Assembly (NCBI GenBank): GCA_003864495.1
Contig: ML133479.1
Coordinates: 255,854 to 319,853 of the forward strand
Direction of reading: 5' to 3'
Origin: Nemopilema nomurai
Taxonomy: Eukaryota; Cnidaria; Scyphozoa; Rhizostomeae; Rhizostomatidae
DNA: 64,000 nucleotides
Each line of letters opens with the position of its first letter. The first letter of the stretch is position 1. The position numbers and the translations under genes are program-made. This document shows, one piece after another, positions 1-14,400 of this stretch. The notes below the pieces were generated by a model. That model searched no databases, was not told the origin of the DNA, and saw only the letters and a list, made by a program, of their open reading frames with translations.

Positions 1-571
1 AGACAAATAACTACAAAATGCCTTACATGGCCTAAAGGGCAACCAATGTTCACTAAAGTGACACCTTTAGTACCATTATATGTAAATTACAATATTACAC
101 AACCTAGTATATACCATATAGAAAAGTTAGGTTGGAAACAACATCACTTGAAAAAACTGATTGTTAGCCAGTATTTTAAAGCAATATATGTTTTCACCAT
201 ATTTAAAGAGAATAGTACCTCATTGCATCTGACAAAGACACATTTGTATAGTCTTGAAAGTAAACAAGCTTGTCAAGAACATCATGTCTGCAATAAACCA
301 GGAGTTTAAAACTGACATCCAGCTCAAAATGTGGAACCAACTAGGAAATTGAGTTATTAAAATCCCAAATTTAACTGACAAAATTTAATTCAGAGGAAAA
401 TCAAACTAAAAGTTTCTATTAAACAACTCCTTGAATACTGACAAATCAAAGTACAACAGCTAAAATAAAATCATCAGAAGAAGCCGCTATTTATCAGAGC
501 TTTTATCAAGAAACAGATGAACTCAAAACTTGAAAAAGGATACCTTGAAGACAAGAATAAAATAAACATAC
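1..571. other. FBXO8 intron, no further exon seen
   Basis: AT-rich sequence downstream of the FBXO8 exon that ends at 572. I looked on the minus strand for the next Sec7 exon and found none with proper splice sites. The small open frame at 46-309 on the plus strand has no recognisable features. Confidence 0.5.
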
Positions 572-2091
572 CTTGCACTCAAGAAAGTTTGCATACTTTT
601 TGTGTAGAATGCCTTGCTGTTATTCAACATTCTAGCTATTTCTGTTGAGTCATCATCTAAAACTTCATTATCAATAAGATATTGTATTGCCTAGAAACAC
701 AAAGAAGAATAGCTTACAATAACCTCTTTGCAGCTCGTAGGAGACACTTGGCTTAAATAAGTATACTTAGCATTGGCTACCTAAAGCTGTTCAAATGGAG
801 AGGATTTATTGACACATCGCAAATTGGATAAATTAATCAAAAAGATTTTCTAAAGTCTGCACAAAGCACATTAAAGGCAAAATGTGACATTATTTGTTCA
901 TAGTATGAGAATGCCAGGAACAATTTACTTGATTGCATGATCAATGGCTGATGGCAAATATATCGTATTCAAAACAGATATGACAGAACTCTCATTCTTA
1001 TTTGACAGAATAATAATTGCAGTTTACACTTCAAAAATTCAAAGCTGCACAGACAGACAACTTCAAGGATTATCAAACAGTTTGTGACACTAAAAAGCTT
1101 ACATCATGTGGTTCATATGAAAAGTGGAGCGTTGCTTCATCTAGTAGGAGGTAAAGCTGCTTGTAGGTCATCATCTAAGTTTTAAAATAAAATTGAAAAA
1201 TTATAAAGAAAGAGCATTTTTTTAAGGTTGACAAGTCTCCAGCATGTAATTTATCCTGGATTCTACCTCAGATACTCATTTTTTAGCTGAGCTGATAAAC
1301 AATCATGGGTGGTCCAGTAAATTTGAGTCAAAGGGGGTTGGGTTGCCCCTTGGCAAACATTCTGAAAGAGGGACATTCTCAAAGTAAACCAGGAGCAAAG
1401 GAAGTTGATTTTGAGTTTGACACTGGGTTTTGAAGTTTGTTTGGTAATTTGATTCATGAGGCATCAACTTGTGCACCTCCAATATAGCTCGGGAATCCAA
1501 GACATCGAATCTGAAAATATGTCAAACAAATGATTGATCACTTGGACCCCATGATTTATCCATCTCATAAAAGTACCCCTGGACAATGTCACAAGGTACT
1601 ACATTACCTTTGAGATGCTCCCAGACATTATTTTTCTGTAAACTGTGACGTATCCCCATTTTTCATAGCAAAGCCTAATAAAAGAAAAGACATTGTTAGT
1701 TTACCTAATGTCATTGTTGCTGTTGCGTTTTTTAGTGATTTGTTTATAACTTACATAACTAGGGTATTGTCGTATTATAGTAGTAAAGTTTGAATGAAAT
1801 CAGGTCAAATTAAAAAATTCGAAAATGTAGGGCAGACAATGCAGCTGTTTTATTCATCAACAATTAAGACGGATTGGTTGCCCCAGATGGGAGCATTTCA
1901 AACCTTTTCCAAAGTATATCATCCTCGGCAAGGTCTCCCCATACACATGCAGCAAGACAAAGATCTGTCGCATTCAACTTGGCAAGTATGGCAATAGCAA
2001 CCTCAGGTGGGAGCTCTCGCAAATCAGGAAAATCTGTTGGCAGCTGATAGGCATGTCTACGATGCCCCCTGCTCGGTATTTGGCCCATCAT
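572..2091 (-). CDS. FBXO8: F-box only protein 8 (F-box + Sec7), 5' part; continues past the left edge
   Basis: Coding exons read on the minus strand: 1904-2091, 1608-1674, 1103-1159 and 572-690, all with GT-AG borders and matching phases. Exon 1 starts at the first ATG after an in-frame stop. It carries an F-box with LPPEVAIAILAKLNATDLCL followed by CVWGDLAEDDILW, very close to the vertebrate FBXO8 F-box. Exons 2 and 3 give the linker (WGYVTVYRK, then QLYLLLDE), and exon 4 gives the first helices of the Sec7 domain (AIQYLIDNEVLDDDSTEIA). Known role of the family: F-box subunit of an SCF ubiquitin ligase; it has been linked to ARF6 turnover through its Sec7-like domain. The remaining Sec7 exons are not in 1-571 and must lie beyond the window, so the gene is partial. 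Order and exon content make the identity firm. Confidence 0.9.
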
Positions 2092-3520
2092 AAAGTCATG
2101 GCAATCTTTCCAATGTTAAATAGCAGAGTTAGCCAGATAGAGTCAGGGCAGTCGTGGGAACGTCCAATGCCGACGTCCTAGCAATTCATGGGTTTTAGCG
2201 ACTGTTTCTTGCTCATTTCCTTCCGCCTGGATGTTTGTTTACGACAGCATCAAGCAACAGATGGGCCTGTCACAAGTGCAAACGTTAGGCCAGAAAATAT
2301 CCTCAAGTTGTCCAACAGGATATACACAAAGAAGAAATACAGCCTTGTGAATGATTTGCTTATAGTAGTCCTTCTGTGACGGCAACTGGCACTGTAATAA
2401 CCCTTGCTTCCTTTTAGGTTTATATACTTTCCTCTATGCCAATCTGCATTTGCTGTTGTAGCTGAAATTTGCAAAGGGTGCGCATGCGTCAAAGGACGTG
2501 GTAGTTTTGACGACAATCAGAAACAGCAAATCACAAATTTTGTCGAAAACATCTAGCTGTCTGTGGTCATGCGGAACAAGTCAGAGCTTAAAATAGTATG
2601 CAAATGAGTTCCTTATCATTTCAAATGAATTTTCTTGATCACTCATCAAAAAACACAAATATGCCAGAAAGAAAGGCGGTGGTAACAAACAGGGGACACA
2701 GACATAGGAACCTAGAGGCACATCCCCCAACTTTTTATTATTTGATATGTAATGCTGCTTCGCAGATAAAATCGGTGTCCCGTTTATGCCTACTTTGTAA
2801 CTAAAATTACCTTTGATAGCCACGAGGGTGCAAGAAAATAAGCAAAAGTAATGGGCAGTATCTTTCTAGACCCGCCCAGTTCATTGGCGTAATCGTATTG
2901 TGATTTATCCTTTCATCCTTTCGCGGTCACCTACATCTGTATTTAACAAGCTCCTTTTGCAACAATGAAACCAAAGAATCTTGGTGACAGTGCCCTTCAG
3001 AACAAGTGCTCCCTGCTAACTTGCTATGTCCTCTAAAAGTTACTTTCTCAAGTGGACGTTGGAAGCATTATTATTTATGTTGTAGTTACAGCCAAAGATC
3101 TGGGCACTGGTTATAATGGTTTTTGAGCTGAATTTTGAAAAAACTACGAGGCACGTTACGGGCTCACGTACGTTTTACTTCAAGGTAACAATTTTGTCGT
3201 GTGCATGTGCAATTTGTCAATTTGTGCAATTGTGTTGCAGCAAGGATGCAATGTGACACAGAAGTTGATGGAAAATATATTGACATCGGGGCTGTTCCAG
3301 AAAAGTGTAAATAAAGCTCGTTTTGGAATTAATTGGCTTTAATTATCATCATTCGTATAGAAACCAGCATACAGTTCTTCGACCGACCGAGATGCCATCA
3401 CTGGTCTCTTTTATGTTCAGGGTTGGAGCAGGAACAGATTAATGTTTGGAGATTTTACTTTGATTATATAAAAAATCTGCGTTTTACAAGGCTATAATAA
3501 TTAATGGCTTGCAATTCGAC
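2092..3520. other. FBXO8 5' flank and intergenic DNA
   Basis: Probably contains the FBXO8 5' UTR and promoter just above 2091. The rest, up to the TC tract, shows no coding signal I can support. Short open frames on both strands overlap each other and lack protein-like composition. Confidence 0.5.
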
Positions 3521-5208
<1,688 letters not shown>

Positions 5209-8200
5209 TTAGAAGAAAAGGTCTCTTAATTGCTTCATTGTATCATCAGGGCCAGTTACTGTATGTCCGATTGTTCGATCGTCAGCAAATATTTCATAGT
5301 CATTCCCACCCTGTGCAGAGAGAGTAGAAACACGTACAGTACATGCAGCGTAGACCAGCAATACGTGCATTTTGGTTTAAATTGTAACTATGATCAATTG
5401 TTACATCATGGTAAAGCTGTTTATTCGCTTGTAGAAGATTAAATAAAGGATTCAGGTGAATCTAGTAGTGCAGGAGAATGAACAATTTAGTGTGAGCAGC
5501 AGAAAATTCACAAAAACGTTACTTAATTTTAGGGAAAATCTGCAAAATTGATTGACAAATGCAAAAAAAATTTCATAAAGAAACACAATGAGGTTCTTAT
5601 GAACTATGAATTGAAATGACAAATCAATGCCAAAATAGCAGAAGAAATATCAGAGACATAAAAACCTGAAAAGTCATTTATCAGAAGGATGAAAAAAACA
5701 ATCATCATATTGATGATGGAAAATATTGCATGATAATTTGCATCTCAGTGATAATTCTGTAAGCTATTAAAAGCAAAAAGGCAAAAACATGTAATGCAAA
5801 ATCAAACTATACAAAATATAATCACTTCAAACCCACCTTATATGTCTTGTCACCAAAAAAATGGAGGTTCACTATCTTTTTCAAATCAATGTGGTTCAAA
5901 CAAAAAGTTTTATCCCATCCAATGGGGAATACATCAAAGCTTATCTGTCCACCAATTGAAAATTGAAGGCCATAGTCTGCAAACCTCTGCTGAAGATCTT
6001 TCACAAAGTTTTCCCTAATTTTATGTACCTTAAAATGGAAAAATGGAAAGATTTCAGTTTTAGCTTAGAAATAAGGTTTCTGAAGTTCTTGAGTTATTGG
6101 TAACTTTATTGCCCTTGTAGGTGGGAGCAAACATGGCAAGCAACTGCATCTAGAAAATATCTCTAAAGGATATACAATAATACAAGGAGCAACATGAAGT
6201 GGCAATTTAACAGCATTGTCTATTGTGGTAAAAGAAGAAATTTTCAAAAGTATAAGTTGCAAAATGGCCAAAAAGTTGTTGTGAATGATGATGATAAAGG
6301 ATGGAAAACAAAGTAAAAATATAAATAAATATTGAAATAGAATGAAGACAGGTGATGCTTAGGAACTGAATAATGCTTTTGATAACTCAACACATCTTAA
6401 TTGTTGACAAGATAAGAACATACAACATAATCCAACTTCTTTAAACAAAATTCACTCCAATATAACTGTTTAATGAAACAACAGTATGTCATTCAATCAA
6501 TTTTGAACACACCTGGTCATATTCATTAAATTGAATTCTCTCTTCCTGACTACAGCTTCTACCAACTGGGCATACATTTATCAAGCCATTCCTAAACTCT
6601 ATGAAGGTTCCCCTAAAATGACAAAAATAATTATCTTTCACTAACTCAAACATTCATAAATTTTGCTAAAGGTTTTAGACTTGAATTCAAAGAACAATTT
6701 ACAAATACATCCTTAAGAAGAAGCTCTACAAAAGAAGATATGTCAGAATATAACTCAAATGGAAGCATGAGGTTCCATCTGGGATTATGAAGATAAAAAC
6801 TTTGTAAGGCTGTGGCAGTTTTTTGTGTAATTTATTGAAATGTAATGTTGTAAAACACATTAGTTAGGAAACTAGAAACTGTTAGCTAAGAAAGCCATTT
6901 TGTCTCAATAATATTGATTGGTACTTTTATTCATAATTAGTTGAAGATAACAAATGGATGATTTACAGCAATTACCTTTTAACAGGCAAAGCTATTTTTG
7001 ACATATATTCAAGACAATAATTTATGAATGACTGCAGCTTTTCCTCTCCAATATACTTTGAAATGCTCTAAAAGCACAAAAGAGAAATGACATGTATGAC
7101 TTAGAAGCATATGTCACATCAAGACAATACTCTAGGAAAACTGAAAAAGATCGAAAGACAACAAAATGGAAGTTCTCTTTTAATAGACAAAAGATTTTAG
7201 AAAAGTATGCTTGTATCTAAACTTTCTCATCCCCAATAAGGGACTTTTGCCCTGAAAGTCAAATATTTTAGTAAGTCTTCTTCATTACCCTGTTTCATTG
7301 TTATAAAAATTGATGATAAAGCATAATTTGTATTGGGGAAGTTTTTTGACATACCTGTGTTGCAACAAGTTCACCTCCTTTGTAAGCAACTAATCCATTT
7401 TCAGCAAATACATAATCAAAACTTTTAACAACTGAAAGGAATAAAATGAGTTTAGTCATTATCTTACAACCGCTTCTTTCTTAGTAAGAATAAATCCTCA
7501 AGACATAATAGTCACATTTGCTCCTGGGTAAGTGACTAACAACATTTTTTAATTCTAGGCAAAACGTTGGACAAAAACTTAACAAACCTCAGGAAGCAAA
7601 AACGTATTGCATGACAATCTTTATTAGAGCAGAAATTAAGCACAAAAAAGGATTATTACAGGCATCTCCTCCCATTTGCTCTTTTATCTTGACAAGATCA
7701 GACCCACCAACAACAGCAACAATAACTTTCTTTCTCAACTCCTCCAAGAACACTTTCATCTCTTCTGTTATGACCTGATAGGAATTCACATGTCATCTTG
7801 GTTAAAAGTTAAAAGCTGGCACTTTATAAGAATGATGTTTTATCCCTACTTCAAAAATTTATACTATTCGAAACTTCTGCAAAAGGTCACAGAAAATAAA
7901 TGTAACAAGACCCACTTATTACTCTAAAAAACATCTTTACAAGTGTTTGCATCAAACCACAGTGAGATATTTAATAAAAGACTTCTAATACGACCGTATT
8001 TTATAAAACAAATTTAAATTTGTTTGATATTTTTTAGTTTCAGTTCAATGAATGAACAACATGCAATGGAAGGCTCGGCATTCTCTCAATTCGAAAATAG
8101 AGCATTAAATAGCAAAGAAAATCTTTCATATAATGAAAAAACTACTGCAAATATTGATATGGTGGTGAATGCCATATTTATTGCTTATTACCATGCATTT

Positions 8201-8481
8201 GAACTTATATAGCAGAGTGAGAGTGCAACTATTTGCTTAAGACTGTTAGACATATTTACAAAATCTTGATTGTATCTGACATATTTGCAAGTAAACTGCA
8301 GATCTGAATGAGAAAGTCTTAAAGAATGAATTAGAAATGGTATCCGAGTTTCATATTGCTTTGGTATTGCATGGTCATCTGATAAAATAAATTAGGCATA
8401 AACCTGTCTAGGCGCCGTCAAGGTTCCATCAACATCAAAGAGGCAGATAGTTTTCTCATCGCGATCTCCAGGTGTAGCCAT
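5209..8481 (-). CDS. PMM: Phosphomannomutase (mannose-6-P to mannose-1-P)
   Basis: Seven coding exons on the minus strand: 8404-8481, 7660-7774, 7355-7431, 6976-7067, 6513-6612, 5837-6028 and 5209-5310. They add up to 756 bases, 251 residues, the size of animal PMM1/PMM2. The HAD-type catalytic motif FDVDGTLT has the nucleophile Asp16 and acid/base Asp18. Further family blocks follow in order: [64 protein letters not shown] and, in the last exon, [18 protein letters not shown]. The enzyme is cytosolic, needs magnesium, and feeds GDP-mannose for N-glycans, GPI anchors and C-mannosylation. I cannot say whether it is closer to PMM1 or PMM2; single-copy invertebrate genes are usually ancestral to both. 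Start chosen at [10 protein letters not shown] because it directly precedes the conserved catalytic block. Confidence 0.96.
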
Positions 8482-10150
8482 CTTTCTAATATCAAATACT
8501 ATTCCTTTACAATGCAGCAAACCTACAGCAAGTAGAACCTATGATTGCCACATCACTTCGCGCCCAGAAATCAAAACACGGACGTGGCGGAGGTTTGAAT
8601 GCGAGGCAGCTCATCTACTTCCAGGTTTCAGTGTATCCTTTGGATCCCTGTACATTATCGATAATTACAACCGTCATGGTAGAATATGAGGTTTGGATCA
8701 AATATTATGATGTGATAAAATTCAACGAGATTGAATAAAGTTCATCCGCAAAATGTGAGACAGAAGTGGACTGAAAAAAGTTGGTCACCACCATCCTCAA
8801 AAGAAAGTTTGAAAACTTGATTCACATAATGCGGAAAAAAGTGTTGGTTGCTGGAAAACTGTTTGTGATTGGAAAGATCAATGTAAGAAGGGATTGGGGA
8901 AGACAGTGGCGTATTTTTGCAAAGTCTATCATAGTGGAGAAAGAAGCCTGCAGCTGCCTGCCTCTAATAAAAGGGTTAGTTTTCCGTTTAGCTATTTCTC
9001 ACTACCCCTTTGCTTTTTCTCTTTTTGCTCCTTTTCCATGAACATATGCGGGCGTCCCTGCGAGGGGCTCGGAATACAGGAGGGTACTTCATGGGGGCTC
9101 AGCAGACCGTGTTAACAGCCAATTAAACTTTTGGTCCACCCCCTGAACTTTGCAAGATGGCATCAAGCATCGAGAGGAGTTTAGCCTGGCATGTGGCTTG
9201 CTCTTGACTAACAATGAATGCCGTGTAAACATAATTATGGCGAACTGAAAAGTCAGTCAAAACAAACTGGGCTGATCCTACTTTTTGCGGCGTGACAATT
9301 TTCCGCCTAGTGGAGATTGGGCTTTAAACACAAGAACAAATTCAAAGAAGATTTCTTCAATCAATGATGAAATAATGCCACGGAGTTTTCATTGTAGCCC
9401 ATTGAAGTAATGTGTTTTCGTCAACAACAACCCAATGAGTAGCAAAATATTTATCGCAAATTTACTCTGATTATAGCGGTAAAAAGTCGTGACTAATAAT
9501 CGCTTTCTAACTATCTTCGTTTAGTTCTAGGAGGGGTGGCATTGATTTGCGCATGCGCTGGCTTTTCCGTACAACAGAATGTCGAAAACCTTTTGTTAGA
9601 TGTTTAGAGAACTATGACCTCTGCACTCTTTGGAACGGTTGTAACATTTCGATGCCCTGTTGTCCCCTCTCGTTTCGCAAAGCTCCTGTTCTTGGTGAAA
9701 ACAATCATTCATTTCTGAGAACCGAGGTCAAAATTTTGTTTGCTTACGGCTTTCAGGCTTCGTTCAAACAGTGCATTGAAGCTTCGAATGACTATAGGCC
9801 AAAGGTTGCTATATTTGACCCATAAGCGTCTATTTATAAGGTCACTATATAACATCATCAATATGCACTTTAGAGCTTTCCAGAACTTAGGCATCAAAGA
9901 AACGTGAAGATTTATCAAGTTAGCCGTTACTTTACACCTTCCAAAATTCGTTTTAGGTACATTTTCTGATTAGCCAGCTTCCTTAAATGTTTAGTTGTGC
10001 AGTGTATGAAATTAAAAGGCTGTGAAGGGCGTGGCTAGAGCCTTATGATGGGAAGGTGGAGTTGCTGAGGAACTTTTCATTATATTGTGAGTAATGGCAT
10101 GTAAAGATCTGTGTACAAAAGGACGACATCGAATTTTGCTTCAGAATTTA
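8482..10150. other. Phosphomannomutase 5' flank and intergenic DNA
   Basis: Holds the presumed PMM promoter next to 8481. A dispersed repeat lies at 9299-9324 (listed separately). Open frames at 8541-8738, 8781-9041 and 9547-9825 show no family motif, signal peptide or convincing splice context. Confidence 0.45.
9299..9324 (+). repeat. Dispersed repeat, copy 1 (also at 22405)
   Basis: A 26-base stretch beginning TTTTCCGCCTAGTGGAG and ending in GGGCTT is identical at 22405-22430. The similarity extends weakly on both sides (ACA before, AAACA after). It is probably one end of a small non-autonomous transposon. Confidence 0.6.
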
Positions 10151-10284
10151 AAGGCGTTTGATTAATCGCTTCGGCGTTTGATTAATCACTTCGGCGTTTG
10201 ATTTATCACTTCGGCGTTTGATTAATCACTTCAGCGTTTGATTAATCACTTTAGCATTTGATTAATCGCTTCAGCGTTTGATTA
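10151..10284 (+). repeat. 20-bp tandem repeat, seven units
   Basis: Seven successive copies of GGCGTTTGATTAATCRCTTC, with single-base differences (for example ATTTATC in unit 3 and TTAGCATTTG in unit 6). Confidence 0.95.
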
Positions 10285-11428
10285 GTTGTGATTGCTGTTT
10301 TGATTAGTACCTTAGGGTAAAAAATGCTCTGGATTTAAATAAAAGGGATGTGGTTTAAATACGAATCGTTTTCAAAAGAACCACCCTCGGTAACACCAAA
10401 AACGAAGTGTTTCGAAAACGAGACATTTGAAAATTGATAAAATTTGAAGATAACTCCGAAAAACAACAACACTTCTCAAAAACAAAACTTCAGATCAGAA
10501 CAACAAAATATGATTCAGCCAGCAGAGCGAAGCAAAACAAGTTTAAGCTAAAGACAATAAGAGCACAGCATGGTATTATGCAAATAAGTCATCAATCAAA
10601 CATGAGTCAATATTCTAAGCGTGATTAAAGATATACATTGTGGCAATTCGACCGCGAACGCGCATAGCATCGTAGCGCTAGCCACACAGTAGTGTTTAGC
10701 TACACATTTTATGATTAATCGTTAGTCTTAGGTGTCTTAACCGACTTGTGTATCTTTATTGGTAGCTTTTACTTTCATCTAACCTAAAAAAACTTTTTAT
10801 GAAATAACTTATAGATAATTACATGTAGGGTTATTTCTGTTTGTAGACGCGCTATTGTGAGGCATTGTGTTAGTCTTTCGTAGAGCATTACAGAGTACTT
10901 ACGCGTCTTTTTTATACTGATATGAGTGTTTGCTACGAAGTTTGTATAAATTGTGTTTGCTACTTCTTGGGTGATTTCCAATATACAACTAATAAAAGAA
11001 TCACGAGAAAGCCTTAAAATCTATACATACATGAATTGATTCGTGCTCACAATCGGAGTTTTTGTGCTCCGGTCGAAAATTTGCAGTAATACAAATTACT
11101 CCACTTGAGAAAGTGCAAAGAACAAAGAATTTACAAACCCTTTATAACTCGTTGGTGTCCACTTTTGTTTCGGCTTTATCTGCTTACGTCAGTGCAGCAG
11201 AAAAGCCCATTTACCCATCGCAAAACGACGACAGTAATAAGGGGGTCCCTGCCTTTACGTATAGCGACGCCCTGATTTTTTGTTGCTTGAGCTAAGTATC
11301 AAACCAACTACTGTGTGAAAGGCTAGTAAATCTATAACATAACCAAATTTGGTGCGAAACTAAGCATTGGCGTCCAACGCAAAACCTTTGTTGACAATTG
11401 AGCCATCATTTTGGATACTCCCGTCCTT
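10285..11428. other. Intergenic DNA
   Basis: No gene, RNA or transposon recognised. The part close to 11428 may be the 3' UTR of the ZP-domain gene. Confidence 0.4.
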
Positions 11429-14400
11429 CTAGGTGCTGCAAGTCTTCGAACGACCGAGTCGTTTGTTGATAATCGTTTTACCGGCGAGGGCTACAACGCA
11501 CAGTGAAAGGAGACCAACGCCCAAGATAAGTCCGTGAGTCGCCGTAAAGTTTCCGCTTGCACCAGAACTTCCAACTAAATAGATAAAGAACAAAGGTGAT
11601 AAATGGCTTGAGTAGAAAAGTCCTAACCATTCTGGGTACGAATGATGACTCTGTCCAAAACTGCATTGCACATAACAAAGTTTTCAGTTGAGAAAAGAGA
11701 ATCGTATAAGCAGTTTTGCATATAGAATGAAGAAATGCCATGTTAAATTCCACAATGTATTGAGAAGATATTCTACATCTGAGAATACATGGCTTTGCAA
11801 GGGATAAGATGCTCCAAACAGTTTAAAAGAATCCCTAAAAATGCCTAACATCTATGAATTGCCACATCGAACGAGAGAACGAAGCCTGAAGTAGTTATAC
11901 AAAACTCTTTGCACTCACCATTTTCTTTTGAGCCTGCATTGGAATTCGTATTGCTTTGTAGCGGTCCAAGATTGACAACGTATGTTTTTGATGGAGGGAA
12001 ACTTTCCTCATCTGTAGATCGCTTCTGAATGCGCCTGCTTTGATTAGCTTCGCTGCTCTGGAAGAGTGATCTTCGAACTCTCATGACATTGTTCCCTCGG
12101 CAACCAGATGAGCATCGCGAGTCCGTGGAGCCTTTGTGGCACAAGAAGATTTGACAGTGAAGGAACACTTGGTCAAGGTTGCCGACAAAACGAAATGAGT
12201 CGAAACTGAAGCGCATGTGATGAAGATCCGAGGTCGGATGAAACTGGGCGGAAGCATCCACAGAGCATCTGCAAAAATAGATTATATAGAGTATTTCACA
12301 CAAGTATTACCAATCAGGCTTATTGTATCAGCAGCTCTTAAAAAAATTCGCTTTATACTATCCTTGATTATAATTAAAACTGTAAAATGTAAGCGAAAGT
12401 AGTGATTATGTAATGCATGGAGACGAATCTTGCAAGTTTCCAATTAACACTGTAGCAAGATTATTTATGTGCTTTGGGCAATCTACAGGCAAAACCTAGG
12501 AAACATTACCTGTCCTTAATCAAGGTATGACTAGTTGGATGATTGATGTTCAAGGTGGGCGTGGCAGTACATTCCTCGACCAAAACAGTAATATCACTGT
12601 CATTTGTAGTCACTTTGGCTAGAAAGTAGATTCTACTATTCAGCTGGACAACTTGAGGAAACGAAGCTACTTGATTTGCAAAATCCGATCCATTGAACAT
12701 TGCAAGCGAAACAGAGAAGTTTCCATAGCCACCTGTAAAGCGATATGAATCAGAATCACCTTTCTTCAAATGAGAAAAACGTTACCAGTGAAGCAGCAAA
12801 GAAGATGATAAATCGAAAACAAACCACGAATAAGGCGAGGCTGAACTATTTCAAAATTGGGGTTTTAAAGACAGCATCAAACAGGCTTTCCAATAGGACA
12901 TATATTAAGGTATATCAATATCAGAGAGGTATGGCCAAGGCCTTTTCCATGCATTTCTCTAAAATTAGGTTGATGTATAGATTATATTGATTCGCCATAG
13001 ATCTCTAAAATAGATTCACCATAGATTGTGCTGAGCGTTTAATCGTAAAATACCTTCACTTGTTTTAATGTAGGACTTCGTTGCAGTGAAAATGGCGTTA
13101 TTGGTATTAACATGTCGGGGAAATGAGCAACTGTAGGATATTCTTCTTCCACTGTGGCGAGAGATCATATTGCTGGAGCCAAATGTCCAAAAAACGTCAT
13201 TCTCGTAGATGATATGAGTAGCTGTCTCTCTCTTAGTGGTTCCACAGTCGTTAAAGCCCGTTATTAGCCCATATTGTTTGGCAGGAAGATATCTTTGGGC
13301 AGTACAGTTTTTGTGTCTGAGAGTAATCTCTGTAGAATTTAACATCTGAAGGCGTGGGTCCAAGTATACCAGCATCCAATTCGTATCGCAAATAACTGTG
13401 TGCGCACCATCTAAAAGTCATCAAAAAGTCATATATCAATAAGAACACACTCCAACAATTTTCAACCAAAGTAGAACAAGTTCAATTTCACCAAACTTGT
13501 GTTTTCAAATTATCCCTGAAAGTCTGACATAGCGTAAATGATTTAATTTAGAGACAAGATTACCCCCACAAGTTATTCCATCTCCAAAATGCCCAAGATT
13601 GCACTGGCAGCTGTATCCTCCTATTGTGTTTGTACAACTAGCACTCGCGCTGCACGAGTGTGTTCCCAACTTGCATTCATCAATATCTGTGCACGTGAAG
13701 CCGTCTCCAGTGTAGTTCCCCTTGCAGGCACACGTATATGAGCCAACTGTGTTCGTGCAAATTGCATTTGAACTGCAGTTATTTGAGCTGCTAGAGGCAC
13801 ACTCGTTTGTGTCTGAAATCAAGAGCCAATTGTTGACTATCATTTCCAAGCTAATGCATTTCTTCCACTTTACGATCAAGAAAGATAATAACATTTGTTT
13901 TACATTCGGAATAAAGACCATACAACCACCCAACTTACACAGCCCTATACTTGAAAACGGTGCCTGTATTCAAGTTTTTAAGCTTATATATCCTGCACAG
14001 GAGAAGAGGGAAAGATATGTTTCATGGTTCAATTAGATTGTAGTCTTCAATCTTGCTGATTCGATGCGGACCTATCCAATGATGGAAAGTAGCAGTCAAC
14101 TTTTCATGTCGGCTGGTTTTAAATTGGAAAATGCTGGCCTTAATGGAGCTCTATGCCTTGTTACAACGTTTTTAAACAAAAGAATATCAAATCTAGTTTT
14201 TGCTCACATGGATGCTGTGTGCTTTCTGCGTAAGAATGTTACCTAGCTGTATGGTGACTCGAAAATTTAAACAGCACTTGATAATAACGACTGATTTACC
14301 TGCGCAAGACATTTTTACGGAAAGAACGCGGTCTCCGAAATGCACACCATTCTCATGTGTAGCCCATACGCCGTGGAAGCCAGGCCGAAAGACCTTGACG

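Noticed and set aside
1263..1500. Two overlapping minus-strand frames within FBXO8
   Set aside because: The flanking exons 1608-1674 and 1103-1159 join directly in phase and match the known protein without this segment.
2250..2516. 88-codon minus-strand frame upstream of FBXO8
   Set aside because: Lacks conserved motifs and overlaps the likely 5' UTR/promoter; no in-phase splice to exon 1.
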